A DNA stretch of 64,000 nt from NCBI RefSeq assembly GCF_011039135.1, contig NZ_JAAKEJ010000003.1, positions 1-64,000 on the forward strand, read 5' to 3'. Below are positions 42,290 through 55,273 of the stretch, piece after piece. The position numbers were made by a program, and so were the translations under genes. Below the pieces are notes generated by a model. The model was not told the DNA's origin. It saw nothing but the letters and a program-made list of their open reading frames with translations, and did no database searches. Numbering within the stretch: position 1 is the first letter of the stretch; every line of letters starts with the position of its first letter. Source of the stretch: Desulfovibrio sp. ZJ209 (GTDB lineage: Bacteria; Desulfobacterota; Desulfovibrionia; Desulfovibrionales; Desulfovibrionaceae).

Positions 42290-45200
42290 ATGGATATTTC
42301 GAGTTTCTTCATCCGGCGCCCCATCGTGGCCTGGGTGGGCGCCATCCTCGTGATGCTCGCGGGCGGCCTCGCCTTCTGGCGCCTCCCGGTGGCGCAATTT
42401 CCCGAAATTGCCCTGCCGCAGGTCATCGTCACGGCCTCCTGGCCCGGGGCCTCGGCCAAGACCATGGAGGACACCGTCACCCAGGTCATCGAGCAGCAGA
42501 TCAGCGGCATCGACGGGCTGCTCTACATGGAATCCACCAGCGACGCCATGGGCACGGCCAGCCTCGCCTTTACCTTTGCGCACGGCACGGATGTGGACAT
42601 CGCCCAGGTGCAGATCCAGAACAAGGTGCAGCTGGCGCTGCCCATGCTGCCCGAACAGGTACAGCGGCTCGGGGTGCGCGTGACCAAGTCCTCGGCGGGC
42701 ATCCTGATGATCATGGCCCTCATTTCCACGGCGAACCTCGATTCCGCGGACCTCGCCGACTATCTCGCCACGCATTTGCAGGAGCCCCTGAGCCGGGTGC
42801 CCGGCGTGGGCCAGGTGACGACGGTCACGACCCAGTTCGCCATGCGCATCTGGCTCGACCCCCTGCGCATGGCGCACTACAGGCTCAACCCGTCGGATGT
42901 GGCGGCCGCCGTGCGCCAGCAGAACGCCCAGGGCACGGCGGGCCAGACGGCAGCGTATCCCGTCGCGGGCAGCCAGGAAATCAATGTCATGGTCAACGCC
43001 TCGTCACGGCTCAGGACCGTGGAGGAATTTGAAAATATCCTCCTGAGAAGCGGCAGCGACGGCCAGGCCCTGCGGCTCAGGGACGTGGCCCGGGTGGAGC
43101 TTGGTGCGGAACGGGAGGGCCGGGTCATCCGCATCAACGGGCACAACGCCGCCTCGCTCATCTTCGGGCTGGCCCCGGGGGCCAACGCCCTCGCGACCGC
43201 AGGCCGCATCCGCGCGAAACTTGAGGAACTGGCGGCCTTCTTCCCCGCGGGCATGAGCTATGTCATCACCTATGACACCACCCCCTTCGTGGAAATTTCC
43301 ATCCACGAGGTCTACAAGACCCTTCTTGAAGCCATCGTCCTTGTCTGCGGGGTGATCTTTCTCTTTCTGCAAAACGTGCGCGCCACGCTCATTCCCGTGC
43401 TTGCCATCCCGGTGGTCCTGCTCGGCACTTTCGCGGTGCTGGCCGCCGCGGGCTTCAGCATCAACACCCTCACCATGTTCGGCATCGTGCTCGCCATCGG
43501 CCTTTTGGTGGATGACGCCATCGTGGTGGTGGAAAATGTGGAGCGCCTGATGGATGCGCAGGGGCTTTCCCCCTTCGACGCCACCGTGGCCTCCATGCGC
43601 GAGATCGGCGGCGCACTCGTGGGCGTGGCGCTGGTCATTGGCTCCATTTTTACGCCCATGGCCTTCATGGCCGGCTCGGCAGGCATCATCTACCGCCAGT
43701 TTTCTCTCACCATCGTTTCCGCCATGCTGCTTTCGGCCCTGGTGGCCCTGACCTTCACGCCCTCCCTGTGCGCCTCGTTCCTGCGTCCCGGGGGCCGACC
43801 TGGCAGGGCTTTCGCCTGGTTCAACCGCCAGTTCGGAAAACTGACCCTCGGCTATGCCCGCGGCGTGCGGGCCGCGCTGAAACGGCAATGGCCTGTCTGG
43901 GCGGCCTATGGCACGGGAATGCTCGCCACGGTGTATCTTTTTGCCGCGCTGCCCACGTCCTTCGTGCCCGACGAGGACCAGGGGGCTTTTTATGGCATGG
44001 TGCAACTGCCGCCCACAGCTTCCATGGAGCGCACGGAAGCCCTGCTCGCCGACATCCGCGACCATATCCTGACCCACGAAAAAGCCACGGTGAAAAATGT
44101 CCTCACCGTGGCGGGCTATTCGTTTTTCGGCGCGGGCCAGAATGTGGGGCAGCTCTATATCGTCCTTCGGGACTGGAACGAACGCCAGGCACCCGAGGCG
44201 CAGGTGGGCGCCATCCTCGGGCGCCTGCGCGAACGCTTTGCGGACACGCCGCAAGGCAGTGTCGTGTTCTTCCGTCCCGCGACCATCCGCGAAATGGCCA
44301 ATTCGGCGGGCTTTGAATTTGAGCTCATGGACATGGACGGCCGTGGGCACGAGGCGCTGATGGCCGCGCGCGATGCCCTGCTCGAAAGCGCCAGGGCGCG
44401 GGACGACCTGTTCAATGTCCGCGGCGGCGGCCTTGAGGATGTTTTCCAGTATGACATCAGGGTGGATGTGGAAAAGGCCATGGCGCACGGGCTGGACAAG
44501 GGCACGGTGGACGATGCCGTGGCGGCCTATTGGGGCTCGGCCTATATCAACGATTTTTCCGACCGTGGCCGGACCAAGCGCGTCTATATGCAGGCCGACG
44601 CCCCCTTCCGCATGTCCATCGGGGACATGGCGCACTATCGCCTGCGCAATGCCGACGGGGAGATGGCGCCGCTTTCCGTTTTCGCGAGCATTGACGAGAG
44701 CCGGGGCTCGCCGCGCCTGGAGCGCTATCAGGGTGTTCCCGCCGTCAAGATCCTCGGCGAAGCCGCCCCGGGCAAAAGCAGTGGCAACGCCATGGACGCC
44801 ATGCAGGAACTGGCCACGGAGCTGCCCGACGGCTTCGGCACCTCCTGGACGGGCATCTCGCTGCAAGAGCGCGAATCCGGCTCCTCCACGGCCCTGCTCT
44901 ATGCCATCTCCCTTGTGGCTGTCTTTCTTTGCCTTGCCGCCCTGTATGAAAGCTGGAGCATCCCCTTTGCGGTGCTGCTCTGCATGCCCTGCGGCCTTCT
45001 GGGCGCGGCCTGCGCCATCTGGCTCGCCGGCATGAGCAACGGCATCTATTTCCAGATCGGCGTCATCGCCATCATGGGCCTTACCGCAAAAAACTCCATC
45101 CTGATTATTGTGTTCGCGCGGGAACTGCTGGCGGCGGGCAGGAATGTGCGCCAGGCACTGATGCTGGCGGTGCGCAGGCGCTTCCGGCCCATCGTCATGA

Positions 45201-45415
45201 CCTCGCTCGCCTTCGTGCTCGGCGTCACCCCGCTGGCCCTCAATTCGGGGGCGGGCTCGGGCGCGCAAAACCTGGTGGGGGTGACCGTCGTTTTCGGCGT
45301 GCTGTCAGCGACGGTTTTCGGGCTCTTTCTCACGCCGCTGTTCTTCCTCGGCGTCCACAGCCTGGCGCACAAGATCAAAAACCGCAAAAGAAGGGCCGCA
45401 ACAGCCCAAAACTGA
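42290..45415 (+). CDS. RND multidrug efflux pump (MexB/AcrB family)
   Basis: The 1041-residue inner-membrane transporter has the HAE1 layout: 12 helices, two large periplasmic loops and two halves. The start MDISSFFIRRPIVAWVGAIL matches the family. In TM4 the proton-relay pair is seen in GLLVDDAIVVVENVERLM (two aspartates). The end reads TAKNSILIIVFARELL and an NSGAGSGAQNLVGVTVVFGV stretch. It exports hydrophobic compounds using the proton gradient. GGAGG precedes the ATG. The substrate range is not predictable, and the C-terminus is short and basic (KNRKRRAAT). Confidence 0.93.
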   Translation: MDISSFFIRRPIVAWVGAILVMLAGGLAFWRLPVAQFPEIALPQVIVTASWPGASAKTMEDTVTQVIEQQISGIDGLLYMESTSDAMGTASLAFTFAHGTDVDIAQVQIQNKVQLALPMLPEQVQRLGVRVTKSSAGILMIMALISTANLDSADLADYLATHLQEPLSRVPGVGQVTTVTTQFAMRIWLDPLRMAHYRLNPSDVAAAVRQQNAQGTAGQTAAYPVAGSQEINVMVNASSRLRTVEEFENILLRSGSDGQALRLRDVARVELGAEREGRVIRINGHNAASLIFGLAPGANALATAGRIRAKLEELAAFFPAGMSYVITYDTTPFVEISIHEVYKTLLEAIVLVCGVIFLFLQNVRATLIPVLAIPVVLLGTFAVLAAAGFSINTLTMFGIVLAIGLLVDDAIVVVENVERLMDAQGLSPFDATVASMREIGGALVGVALVIGSIFTPMAFMAGSAGIIYRQFSLTIVSAMLLSALVALTFTPSLCASFLRPGGRPGRAFAWFNRQFGKLTLGYARGVRAALKRQWPVWAAYGTGMLATVYLFAALPTSFVPDEDQGAFYGMVQLPPTASMERTEALLADIRDHILTHEKATVKNVLTVAGYSFFGAGQNVGQLYIVLRDWNERQAPEAQVGAILGRLRERFADTPQGSVVFFRPATIREMANSAGFEFELMDMDGRGHEALMAARDALLESARARDDLFNVRGGGLEDVFQYDIRVDVEKAMAHGLDKGTVDDAVAAYWGSAYINDFSDRGRTKRVYMQADAPFRMSIGDMAHYRLRNADGEMAPLSVFASIDESRGSPRLERYQGVPAVKILGEAAPGKSSGNAMDAMQELATELPDGFGTSWTGISLQERESGSSTALLYAISLVAVFLCLAALYESWSIPFAVLLCMPCGLLGAACAIWLAGMSNGIYFQIGVIAIMGLTAKNSILIIVFARELLAAGRNVRQALMLAVRRRFRPIVMTSLAFVLGVTPLALNSGAGSGAQNLVGVTVVFGVLSATVFGLFLTPLFFLGVHSLAHKIKNRKRRAATAQN

Positions 45416-45456
45416 CAGTTGCGACCCGGCAGGTGCTTTTGCCCGGCGAAAGGCCC

Positions 45457-46497
45457 TTACTGGCCGCCCTCGGCGGGCGCATGGTCGCCGGCGAGGCCGC
45501 GCTCGCGGATGAGGGCAGCGGCGCGCTTGGCGAGCGTGCCCACCTCGGGCTTGGAGATCTGGCCGTCCGCGCCCACGCTGACGCCCTTGTGGCGGAGTTT
45601 TTCGGTGATCAGCGAGGAGAAGAGCAGCACCGGCAACTGCTTGAGGATGGAGTCGTTCTTGATGCGGCTCGTCAGGTTGAGGCCGTCCATCATGGGCATC
45701 TCGATGTCCGAGACCACCACCTGCACGAAGTCGCTCAAGGGCCGGCCTTCCTCCTCCACGCGGCGGCGGAAACTGGTGAGGCAGTCCCAGGCCTCGCGGC
45801 CGTTGGTGGTGACGATGACCTTGAAGCCCGCGCGCTCGAGCAGGTCGCGCTGCATCTCGCGCACCAGCGCGGAATCGTCCGCCACCAGGGCGCGGTAGCC
45901 CGTGGTGCCGTCCCAGTCGTCGCCGAGGTCGTCGAGCCGGAGGCTGAGCTTGGGGTTGAGGTTGGCGACCACCTTCTCAAGGTCGAGCAGGAAGATGATG
46001 CGCCCCTCGAGCTTGACCACGCCCACGATGGTGTTGCTCGACACCGCGGCCATGTAGGGATTGGGCTGGTCCACCTGTTCCCAGCTGATGCGGTGGATGC
46101 GGTTCACGCCCGAGACCATGAAGGCCGTGGTCACGTTGTTGAACTCGGTGACGATGGTCTTGGGCTCTTCGGTGCGCGCGGCTGGCGTCTTGCCGAGCCA
46201 GAGGGTGAGGTCGACCAGCGGGATGATGCGCGAGCGAAGGTTGAAGGCGCCGAGCACGCTCTCGTGCTGCACCTCGGGCAGCTCCGTGACCTTGGGCATG
46301 CGGATGATCTCCAGCACCTTGGCCACGTTGACGCCGTAATAGCCGCGATAGCTGGCGGCCTGGTCCGCGCCCACGGCCTGCGCCGTGAGGCCCTCCAGCA
46401 GCGCGTCCCCGGGCCCAAGCGTCTCGTCCAGGTAAAATTCCACCATTTCCAGCTCATTGGTGCCGGATTCCAGCAGAATATTGGTGATCTCGGCCAT
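45457..46497 (-). CDS. cheV: Chemotaxis protein CheV
   Basis: CheV couples chemoreceptors to CheA and is itself phosphorylated. The 346-residue protein has an N-terminal CheW-like domain (about 35-170, with GAFNLRSRIIPLVDLTLWLG) and a C-terminal receiver domain. The receiver has the acidic pair DDS (in LVADDSALVREM), the phosphorylation site in SDIEMPMMDG, and the switch lysine in SKPEVGTL. The ATG at 46497 follows GGAGG. It stands alone. The organism is therefore probably motile or has receptor arrays elsewhere. Confidence 0.92.
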   Translation of the reverse strand: MAEITNILLESGTNELEMVEFYLDETLGPGDALLEGLTAQAVGADQAASYRGYYGVNVAKVLEIIRMPKVTELPEVQHESVLGAFNLRSRIIPLVDLTLWLGKTPAARTEEPKTIVTEFNNVTTAFMVSGVNRIHRISWEQVDQPNPYMAAVSSNTIVGVVKLEGRIIFLLDLEKVVANLNPKLSLRLDDLGDDWDGTTGYRALVADDSALVREMQRDLLERAGFKVIVTTNGREAWDCLTSFRRRVEEEGRPLSDFVQVVVSDIEMPMMDGLNLTSRIKNDSILKQLPVLLFSSLITEKLRHKGVSVGADGQISKPEVGTLAKRAAALIRERGLAGDHAPAEGGQ

Positions 46498-46537
46498 GCT
46501 GCCTCCGTCCCGTGCTCCCGGGGCGCCCGCTAAAAGG

Positions 46538-47398
46538 CTAGAGCGACGCCAGCCATTCCTCGGCCGCGTCAATAAGGCTTTTCGGCGTGGATGCGCCAGC
46601 CGTTAGACCTGCGCGGGATTTTGTCGCAAATCTTTTGGCGGAAAGCTCCCCGGCGTGCTCCACATGGAAGGTCTCCACCCCGGCCTGCGCCGCCAGCGCG
46701 GCGAGGCGGCGCGTGTTGCCGCTCTCCCGGCCGCCCACCACCACCATCACGTCCACCCGGCCCGCGATCTCGCGCGCCTCTTCCTGCCGCTCGCGCGTGG
46801 CCCCGCAGATGGTGTTCAGCACCGTGAGCCCGGGAAGGCGCCCGCGAAGCCAGGCCTCGATGGCCGCGAAGGCGTCGCGGTCCTGCGTGGTCTGCGAGGC
46901 GAGCACATGGGGTTCGCCGGGCGAGAGGGAGAGCGCCATGAGCTCGTCGAGGCTGCCGAAGACCCGCGCCTCGCCGGCCGCGTAGGAAACGAGGCCCCGC
47001 ACCTCGGGGTGCTCCGCCTCGCCGAAGAGCAGGAGGGAGGCCCCGTCCCGCGTGGCGCGGGCGATGGCAAGCTGCGCGCCCTTGACGCGCGGGCAGGTGG
47101 CGTCCTCCACGCTGGCGCCGCTCGCGCGCACGCGCGCCTCCTCCTCCCGGGGGAGGCCGTGGGCGCGGATGAGCACATGGTCGCCGGCCCCGAGCTCGTC
47201 CGCGCTCGCCACGCAGGCCACGCCGCGGCCCGCGAAATGCTCGAGCACCTGCGGATTATGGATGATGGGCCCCAAGGTGCAGATGCGCTTCGGGGCCGGC
47301 GCGTCCGCGCCTTGCCTTGCCAGCGCGTTTTCGAGGTTTTGCAGGGCGAGGCTCACGCCCATGCAGAAGCCGGCGGTTTTTGCGCGAAGAACGTCCAT
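46538..47398 (-). CDS. ispH: 4-hydroxy-3-methylbut-2-enyl diphosphate reductase
   Basis: IspH makes isopentenyl and dimethylallyl diphosphate in the last step of the MEP pathway. The 286-residue protein has the three cluster-binding cysteines at C12 (TAGFCMGV), C102 (DATCPRVK) and C198 (NTICGATRERQEEA), plus HGLPREEE and the late ESGNTRRL motif. The ATG at 47398 begins the first strand (MDVLRAKTAGFC); the longer frame overlaps the dus gene. GGAGCC precedes it. It is 31 bases after the dus stop in the same direction. Confidence 0.93.
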   Translation of the reverse strand: MDVLRAKTAGFCMGVSLALQNLENALARQGADAPAPKRICTLGPIIHNPQVLEHFAGRGVACVASADELGAGDHVLIRAHGLPREEEARVRASGASVEDATCPRVKGAQLAIARATRDGASLLLFGEAEHPEVRGLVSYAAGEARVFGSLDELMALSLSPGEPHVLASQTTQDRDAFAAIEAWLRGRLPGLTVLNTICGATRERQEEAREIAGRVDVMVVVGGRESGNTRRLAALAAQAGVETFHVEHAGELSAKRFATKSRAGLTAGASTPKSLIDAAEEWLASL

Positions 47399-47429
47399 GC
47401 GGGGCTCCGGGCTCGGGTGGCAGGGATGG

Positions 47430-48437
47430 TCAGGAAAGGCCCTCGCCGTCGAGAAATTCGTCCAGCGCCGTTTCCAGATCCTGCCAATCAGTACAGCGGC
47501 ACAGGCGTTGGCGCAAGACCCGCACCCCGGGCAAAAACCGCACATAGCGCGGCACCAGCGAGCGCATCTTCCAGAGCGCGCCGTCACCCCCCGCATGCTC
47601 GCGCGCGAGCCGCACATGCAGGCGGATCATGGCGCGCAGGGACGCCGCCTCGGGCTGCGCCGGCGCCTCCCCGCGCAGGAGGGCGAGATGCGCGCCGAAG
47701 ACGGCCGGGTCATGCAGGGCGCCGCGCGCGTACATGAGGCCCGTGGCCCCGGTCTCGGCGAGGCAGCGGATGCCGTCCTCCGCGCTCAAAAGGTCGCCGC
47801 TCGCCAGGAGCGGGATGGAGAGGCGCTGCGCGAGGCGCGCGATGGCCTCCCAGTCGGCGCTGCCGCCAAAGCCCTGCCGGGCCGTGCGCGGGTGCAGGGT
47901 GAGCCACGCGGCGCCGGCGTCCTCGAGGCGCAGGGCGAGGTCCGGCATGACGAGGCGGTCGCGGTCGAGTCCGAGGCGCAGCTTGAAGCCCACGCGCCCC
48001 GGGGTCGCCCGGATCATGGCCCGGGCGCAGGCGAGCGCCCGTTCAAGGTCGCCCAGAAGGGCCGCGCCCGAGCCCTGGCGCATCACCTTGGGCACCGAGC
48101 AGCCCATGTTGCAGTCGAACCAGGCATAGCCGGCCCTGCGCAGGGTGAGCACGGCCTCGGCCAGCACTTCCGGCTCGGCCCCGAAAAGCTGGACCACGAG
48201 GGGCTGATCCTCGGGCAGGCTCATGAGCAGTTCGCCGGTGCCCGGGCTTTTGTAGATAAGGCCCTTGGCGCTGACCATCTCGGTCACGCAGACGGCCGCG
48301 CCGTAGTGGCGGCAGAGGAGGCGGAAGGGAAGGTCGCTGTAGCCGGCGAGCGGCGCGAGCCACGGGGCGTCGGCCGCGAAAGGGAGCGGCGAGGCGGCGC
48401 CGGCCGGGGCGGCGGGCAAAAAAAAGCGTTTACGCAT
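47430..48437 (-). CDS. tRNA-dihydrouridine synthase
   Basis: Dus reduces uridine to dihydrouridine in tRNA using FMN and NADPH. The protein (335 residues from this start) has WLAPLAGYSDLPFR at the barrel start, the catalytic cysteine segment DCNMGCSVPKV, FKLRLGLD, LHPRTARQGFGGSADW and SGDLLSAEDG, all family features. Which of DusA, B or C it is cannot be told from the motifs alone; the layout is DusB-like. The start is uncertain. MRKRFF at 48437 and the ATG five codons upstream (48452) both lack a clear ribosome site. It is followed by ispH. Confidence 0.88.
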   Translation of the reverse strand: MRKRFFLPAAPAGAASPLPFAADAPWLAPLAGYSDLPFRLLCRHYGAAVCVTEMVSAKGLIYKSPGTGELLMSLPEDQPLVVQLFGAEPEVLAEAVLTLRRAGYAWFDCNMGCSVPKVMRQGSGAALLGDLERALACARAMIRATPGRVGFKLRLGLDRDRLVMPDLALRLEDAGAAWLTLHPRTARQGFGGSADWEAIARLAQRLSIPLLASGDLLSAEDGIRCLAETGATGLMYARGALHDPAVFGAHLALLRGEAPAQPEAASLRAMIRLHVRLAREHAGGDGALWKMRSLVPRYVRFLPGVRVLRQRLCRCTDWQDLETALDEFLDGEGLS

Positions 48438-48689
48438 GGCCGGCCCGAGCATAGCAGCGGGGGGGCCAAGACGCCACGGCTTTTTTGCCGCCCCTTCCGC
48501 GCTGGCGTCCTTTTTTTGACCATAGAGGGAACAGCGGGAAAAAACCTGTTAATAACCTCCTTGCATCATAGCATTTTTCAGGATGGCAAGAAAATTGCTG
48601 CGTCTTCGGTGTCCCCAGCAGCGCCGGGCCGGAAGGCCCCGCATCAGGCGGTGACGTTTCACCGCAACCTGTGATAAAAGGAAGGCACC

Positions 48690-49895
48690 ATGCAACGCCG
48701 CAAGACCCTTGTCCTCAGTTCGCTCTGCCTCGCGGGCGCGGGGAGCGCCCTGCTCCTCGGCCTGTTGTCGGGCTTCGCGCCGCGGGGCGAGGGCTTCGAG
48801 ATCCGGCGGCGGGCCAGCGCCCAGGTGGTGAGCCTCCAGGCGCAGGATATGCCCGCGCCCATCTTCCAGGCGGGCGACGGCAGGCATGTGTGGGCCGTGC
48901 GCCGGCCCGTGCGGGACGCGGACTCCGGCCCCGGCGAGGCTACCCTCGCCGCCGCGCGGACGGTGTGCGACATGCTCGCGCAGCGCCGCAACGGGGAATT
49001 CATCAGCTTCGAGCCCGAGGGCATCCGCCTGAGCATGGCCTCCGCCGCGCCGCTCTTCGGCTTCGAGGGTGAAGGCGCCCGGGGCGCGGACGACGCCGCC
49101 CTCGCGCCGCTGGTGGCCCTTGACGGCGCCTCGGCGCCGCAGCTCCTCGCGGTGGAGCCCTTCCGCGCCAGCGACGCCCTGGACATGGAGGGGCGCCCCC
49201 TGCGCTGGCAGGATACCGGCGGCCTCATGGCGGCCTACCGGCCCCTGCCCCCGGCATCCGCCCGCGTGACGGCCCCCGCCGTACCCTCCGTGCTGACCGC
49301 GCCCGCGACGCCCTCGCCCCGGGCCTTCGCCTCCGGCGAGGCCTCGGCCAAGGCCCACCGCTACCAGGAGCTGGTGGAAAACTTCGCGCGCCGCTACAAC
49401 CTCAACACCGCGCTCATCTACGCCATCATCCACAGCGAGAGCGACTTTTCCCCCACCCTCGTGAGCGGCAAGTCGGCCATGGGGCTCATGCAGCTTCTGC
49501 CGAGCACGGCCAGCGGCGAGGTGCACCGCTTCCTCTACGGGCGGCGCGGCGACATCGGCTTCGACGACCTGCGCGTGCCCGAGATCAACATCCGCTACGG
49601 CACGGCCTATCTCCACATCCTGCTCACCCGCTATTTCCAGAACGTGACCGACCCCCTTTCGCGCGAGTACTGCACTGTCGCGGCCTACAACATGGGGCCC
49701 AACCGCTTCCTGCGCCTCTATGGCGCGACGAGCGAGGAGGCCGTGGCGCGCATCAACGCCATGAGCCCGGACGAGCTTTACGAAGACCTCACGCGGCGGC
49801 TGCCCGTGCGCGAGACCCGCGCCTATGTGGCCAAGGTGCGGCGCATGAAGCACCACTACGCCGCGCAGCTCGACCTGCCGGCGAAGCTCAACTGA
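48690..49895 (+). CDS. Lytic murein transglycosylase (SLT domain)
   Basis: The 401-residue protein has an N-terminal membrane anchor or signal (TLVLSSLCLAGAGSALLLGL), about 200 residues of unassigned region, and a C-terminal SLT domain. The catalytic glutamate is near residue 250 in IHSESDFSPTLVSGKSAMGL, followed by MQLLPSTA and TVAAYNMGPN. Such enzymes cleave peptidoglycan for growth or insertion of envelope machines. The domain is closest to MltC/Slt-type forms. AAAAGGAAGG precedes the ATG. The 250-base spacer upstream holds A/T-rich promoter-like sequence but no clear pair. Confidence 0.88.
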   Translation: MQRRKTLVLSSLCLAGAGSALLLGLLSGFAPRGEGFEIRRRASAQVVSLQAQDMPAPIFQAGDGRHVWAVRRPVRDADSGPGEATLAAARTVCDMLAQRRNGEFISFEPEGIRLSMASAAPLFGFEGEGARGADDAALAPLVALDGASAPQLLAVEPFRASDALDMEGRPLRWQDTGGLMAAYRPLPPASARVTAPAVPSVLTAPATPSPRAFASGEASAKAHRYQELVENFARRYNLNTALIYAIIHSESDFSPTLVSGKSAMGLMQLLPSTASGEVHRFLYGRRGDIGFDDLRVPEINIRYGTAYLHILLTRYFQNVTDPLSREYCTVAAYNMGPNRFLRLYGATSEEAVARINAMSPDELYEDLTRRLPVRETRAYVAKVRRMKHHYAAQLDLPAKLN

Positions 49896-49985
49896 ATCCC
49901 CGGGCGCCCCCTAAAAGGCGCCCTTTTCTTTTTCCTCCCGCCGGGTTAGCCTGCCCCATCGCGCATGCACGAGGGGGATGGCGCC

Positions 49986-51143
49986 ATGAAGAGTTCCGGG
50001 CTTCTCGCGCTCGCCTGCGGCACCTTTGCCCTGGGCGTGGCCGAATTTTCCATGATGGGCATCCTCTCGCCGCTGGCCCATGACATGGATGTCACCATCC
50101 CCCAGGCCGGGGACTTCATCTCCGCATACGCCCTCGGCGTGAGCCTCGGCGCGCCGCTCCCGCTTTTTTTCCGCAAGCATCCGCTCAAGCACATCCTGCT
50201 CGGCCTCTGCTGCCTCATCGTGCTCGGCAACGGCCTTGCCGCCCTGGCGCCCGGCTATGTGAGCCTCATCTGCGCGCGCTTTCTCGCCGGGCTGCCCCAC
50301 GGCGCCTATTTCGGCGTCGGCGCCATCGTGGCCGTGCAGCTCGTGCCGCCGGGCTACAAGGCCACGGCCGTGGCCATCATGGTGACGGGCATGACCGTGG
50401 CCAACGTGCTCGGCGTGCCGGCCGTAACGTGGCTCACCAATGTCTTTTCCTGGCGGCTCACCTTCGTGCTCGCGGCCCTGTGGGGCGCCATCGCCTTCGC
50501 GGGCATCCTCGGCTGCGTGCCGGCCGCCCCGGCGCCCAAGGAGCAGAGCCTGAGGCGGCAGGTGCGCTTCCTCAGGTGGCCCGCGCCGTGGCTCATCTTC
50601 GCGGCCACCTTTCTCGGCCAGGGCAGCGTCTATTGCTGGTACAGCTACATGGAGCCCATCCTGCAGCAGGTGACGCGCATCCCCGCCGACGACATGAAGT
50701 GGGTCATGGTGCTGGCGGGCCTCGGCATGTTCACTGGCGGCCTCCTCTGCGGGCGCCTCGCCGACCGCTTCCGGCCGGCGCTGGTCTCGGCCTGCACGGC
50801 CATGAGCATCGTGCCCATTTTGCTCGGCATCTACTTTTGCAGCGCCTGGGCGCCCGTGGCCGTGCCCCTGGTCTTTCTGGGCACGGCCGCGCTCTTCGGG
50901 CTGGGCGGCCCCATGCAGTACCTCATCGTGCGCTATTCGCGCGGCGGCGAGATATTGGGCGGCGCGGGCATCCAGATCGCCTTCAACATGTCCAACGCCT
51001 GTTCGGCCTATCTTGGGGGCGAGCTCATCCGCCACGGCTATGGCCTGCTTTCGCCGGCGCTGCTCGGCGTGCCCATGGCCCTTGTCTGCGCCGGGGTGCT
51101 CGTCTGGTTCTGGCGGCGCTATCCGGGCAATCCCGGGGATTAA
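49986..51143 (+). CDS. MFS transporter (DHA1 drug:H+ antiporter-like)
   Basis: The 385-residue, 12-helix protein belongs to the major facilitator superfamily, DHA1-like (AraJ/YdhP type). The start GTFALGVAEFSMMGILSPLA, the loop motif ARFLAGLPHGAYFGVGAIVA and GRLADRF in the central loop support this. The substrate is unknown. The ATG at 49986 follows a GGGGGATGG site; an upstream in-frame ATG lies before that site. It is 90 bases after the transglycosylase. Confidence 0.87.
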   Translation: MKSSGLLALACGTFALGVAEFSMMGILSPLAHDMDVTIPQAGDFISAYALGVSLGAPLPLFFRKHPLKHILLGLCCLIVLGNGLAALAPGYVSLICARFLAGLPHGAYFGVGAIVAVQLVPPGYKATAVAIMVTGMTVANVLGVPAVTWLTNVFSWRLTFVLAALWGAIAFAGILGCVPAAPAPKEQSLRRQVRFLRWPAPWLIFAATFLGQGSVYCWYSYMEPILQQVTRIPADDMKWVMVLAGLGMFTGGLLCGRLADRFRPALVSACTAMSIVPILLGIYFCSAWAPVAVPLVFLGTAALFGLGGPMQYLIVRYSRGGEILGGAGIQIAFNMSNACSAYLGGELIRHGYGLLSPALLGVPMALVCAGVLVWFWRRYPGNPGD

Positions 51144-55019
<3,876 letters not shown>

Positions 55020-55042
55020 GGCGAAAACTCCTGTCCCCGTTA

Positions 55043-55063
55043 CCGGGCCCCTGCGGGGCCCGG
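55043..55063. other. Perfect GC hairpin in the por-pta spacer
   Basis: CCGGGCCCC (55043-55051) pairs with GGGGCCCGG (55055-55063) around a TGC loop, just after the por stop. No T-run follows, so it looks more like an mRNA stabilising or processing hairpin than a terminator. Confidence 0.5.
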
Positions 55064-55148
55064 GCGGGCAAAGCCCTTCAGGGGCGCGGCGTATGGCCGC
55101 GCCCCATGGGGGGACGCCGGCACAGCACTCCGAAAACCGGGCACGGGC

Positions 55149-55183
55149 GCGCGAAGCCCCGCGCAGCCGGTTTTCGCGCTTTT
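55149..55183 (+). terminator. Possible weak terminator between por and pta
   Basis: GCGCGAA (55149-55155) pairs with TTCGCGC (55173-55179) across a 17-base loop and is followed by TTTT. It could partially end por transcripts or attenuate readthrough to pta. Confidence 0.4.
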
Positions 55184-55273
55184 GCCCCGGCAGGGTGAGA
55201 CCCTGGCGGGCCGGGCGGCAGGCGGCACCGGGCGCTGAAAGGCCCCGGCGCGTCCCGTCCGCAAGGAGGTTCC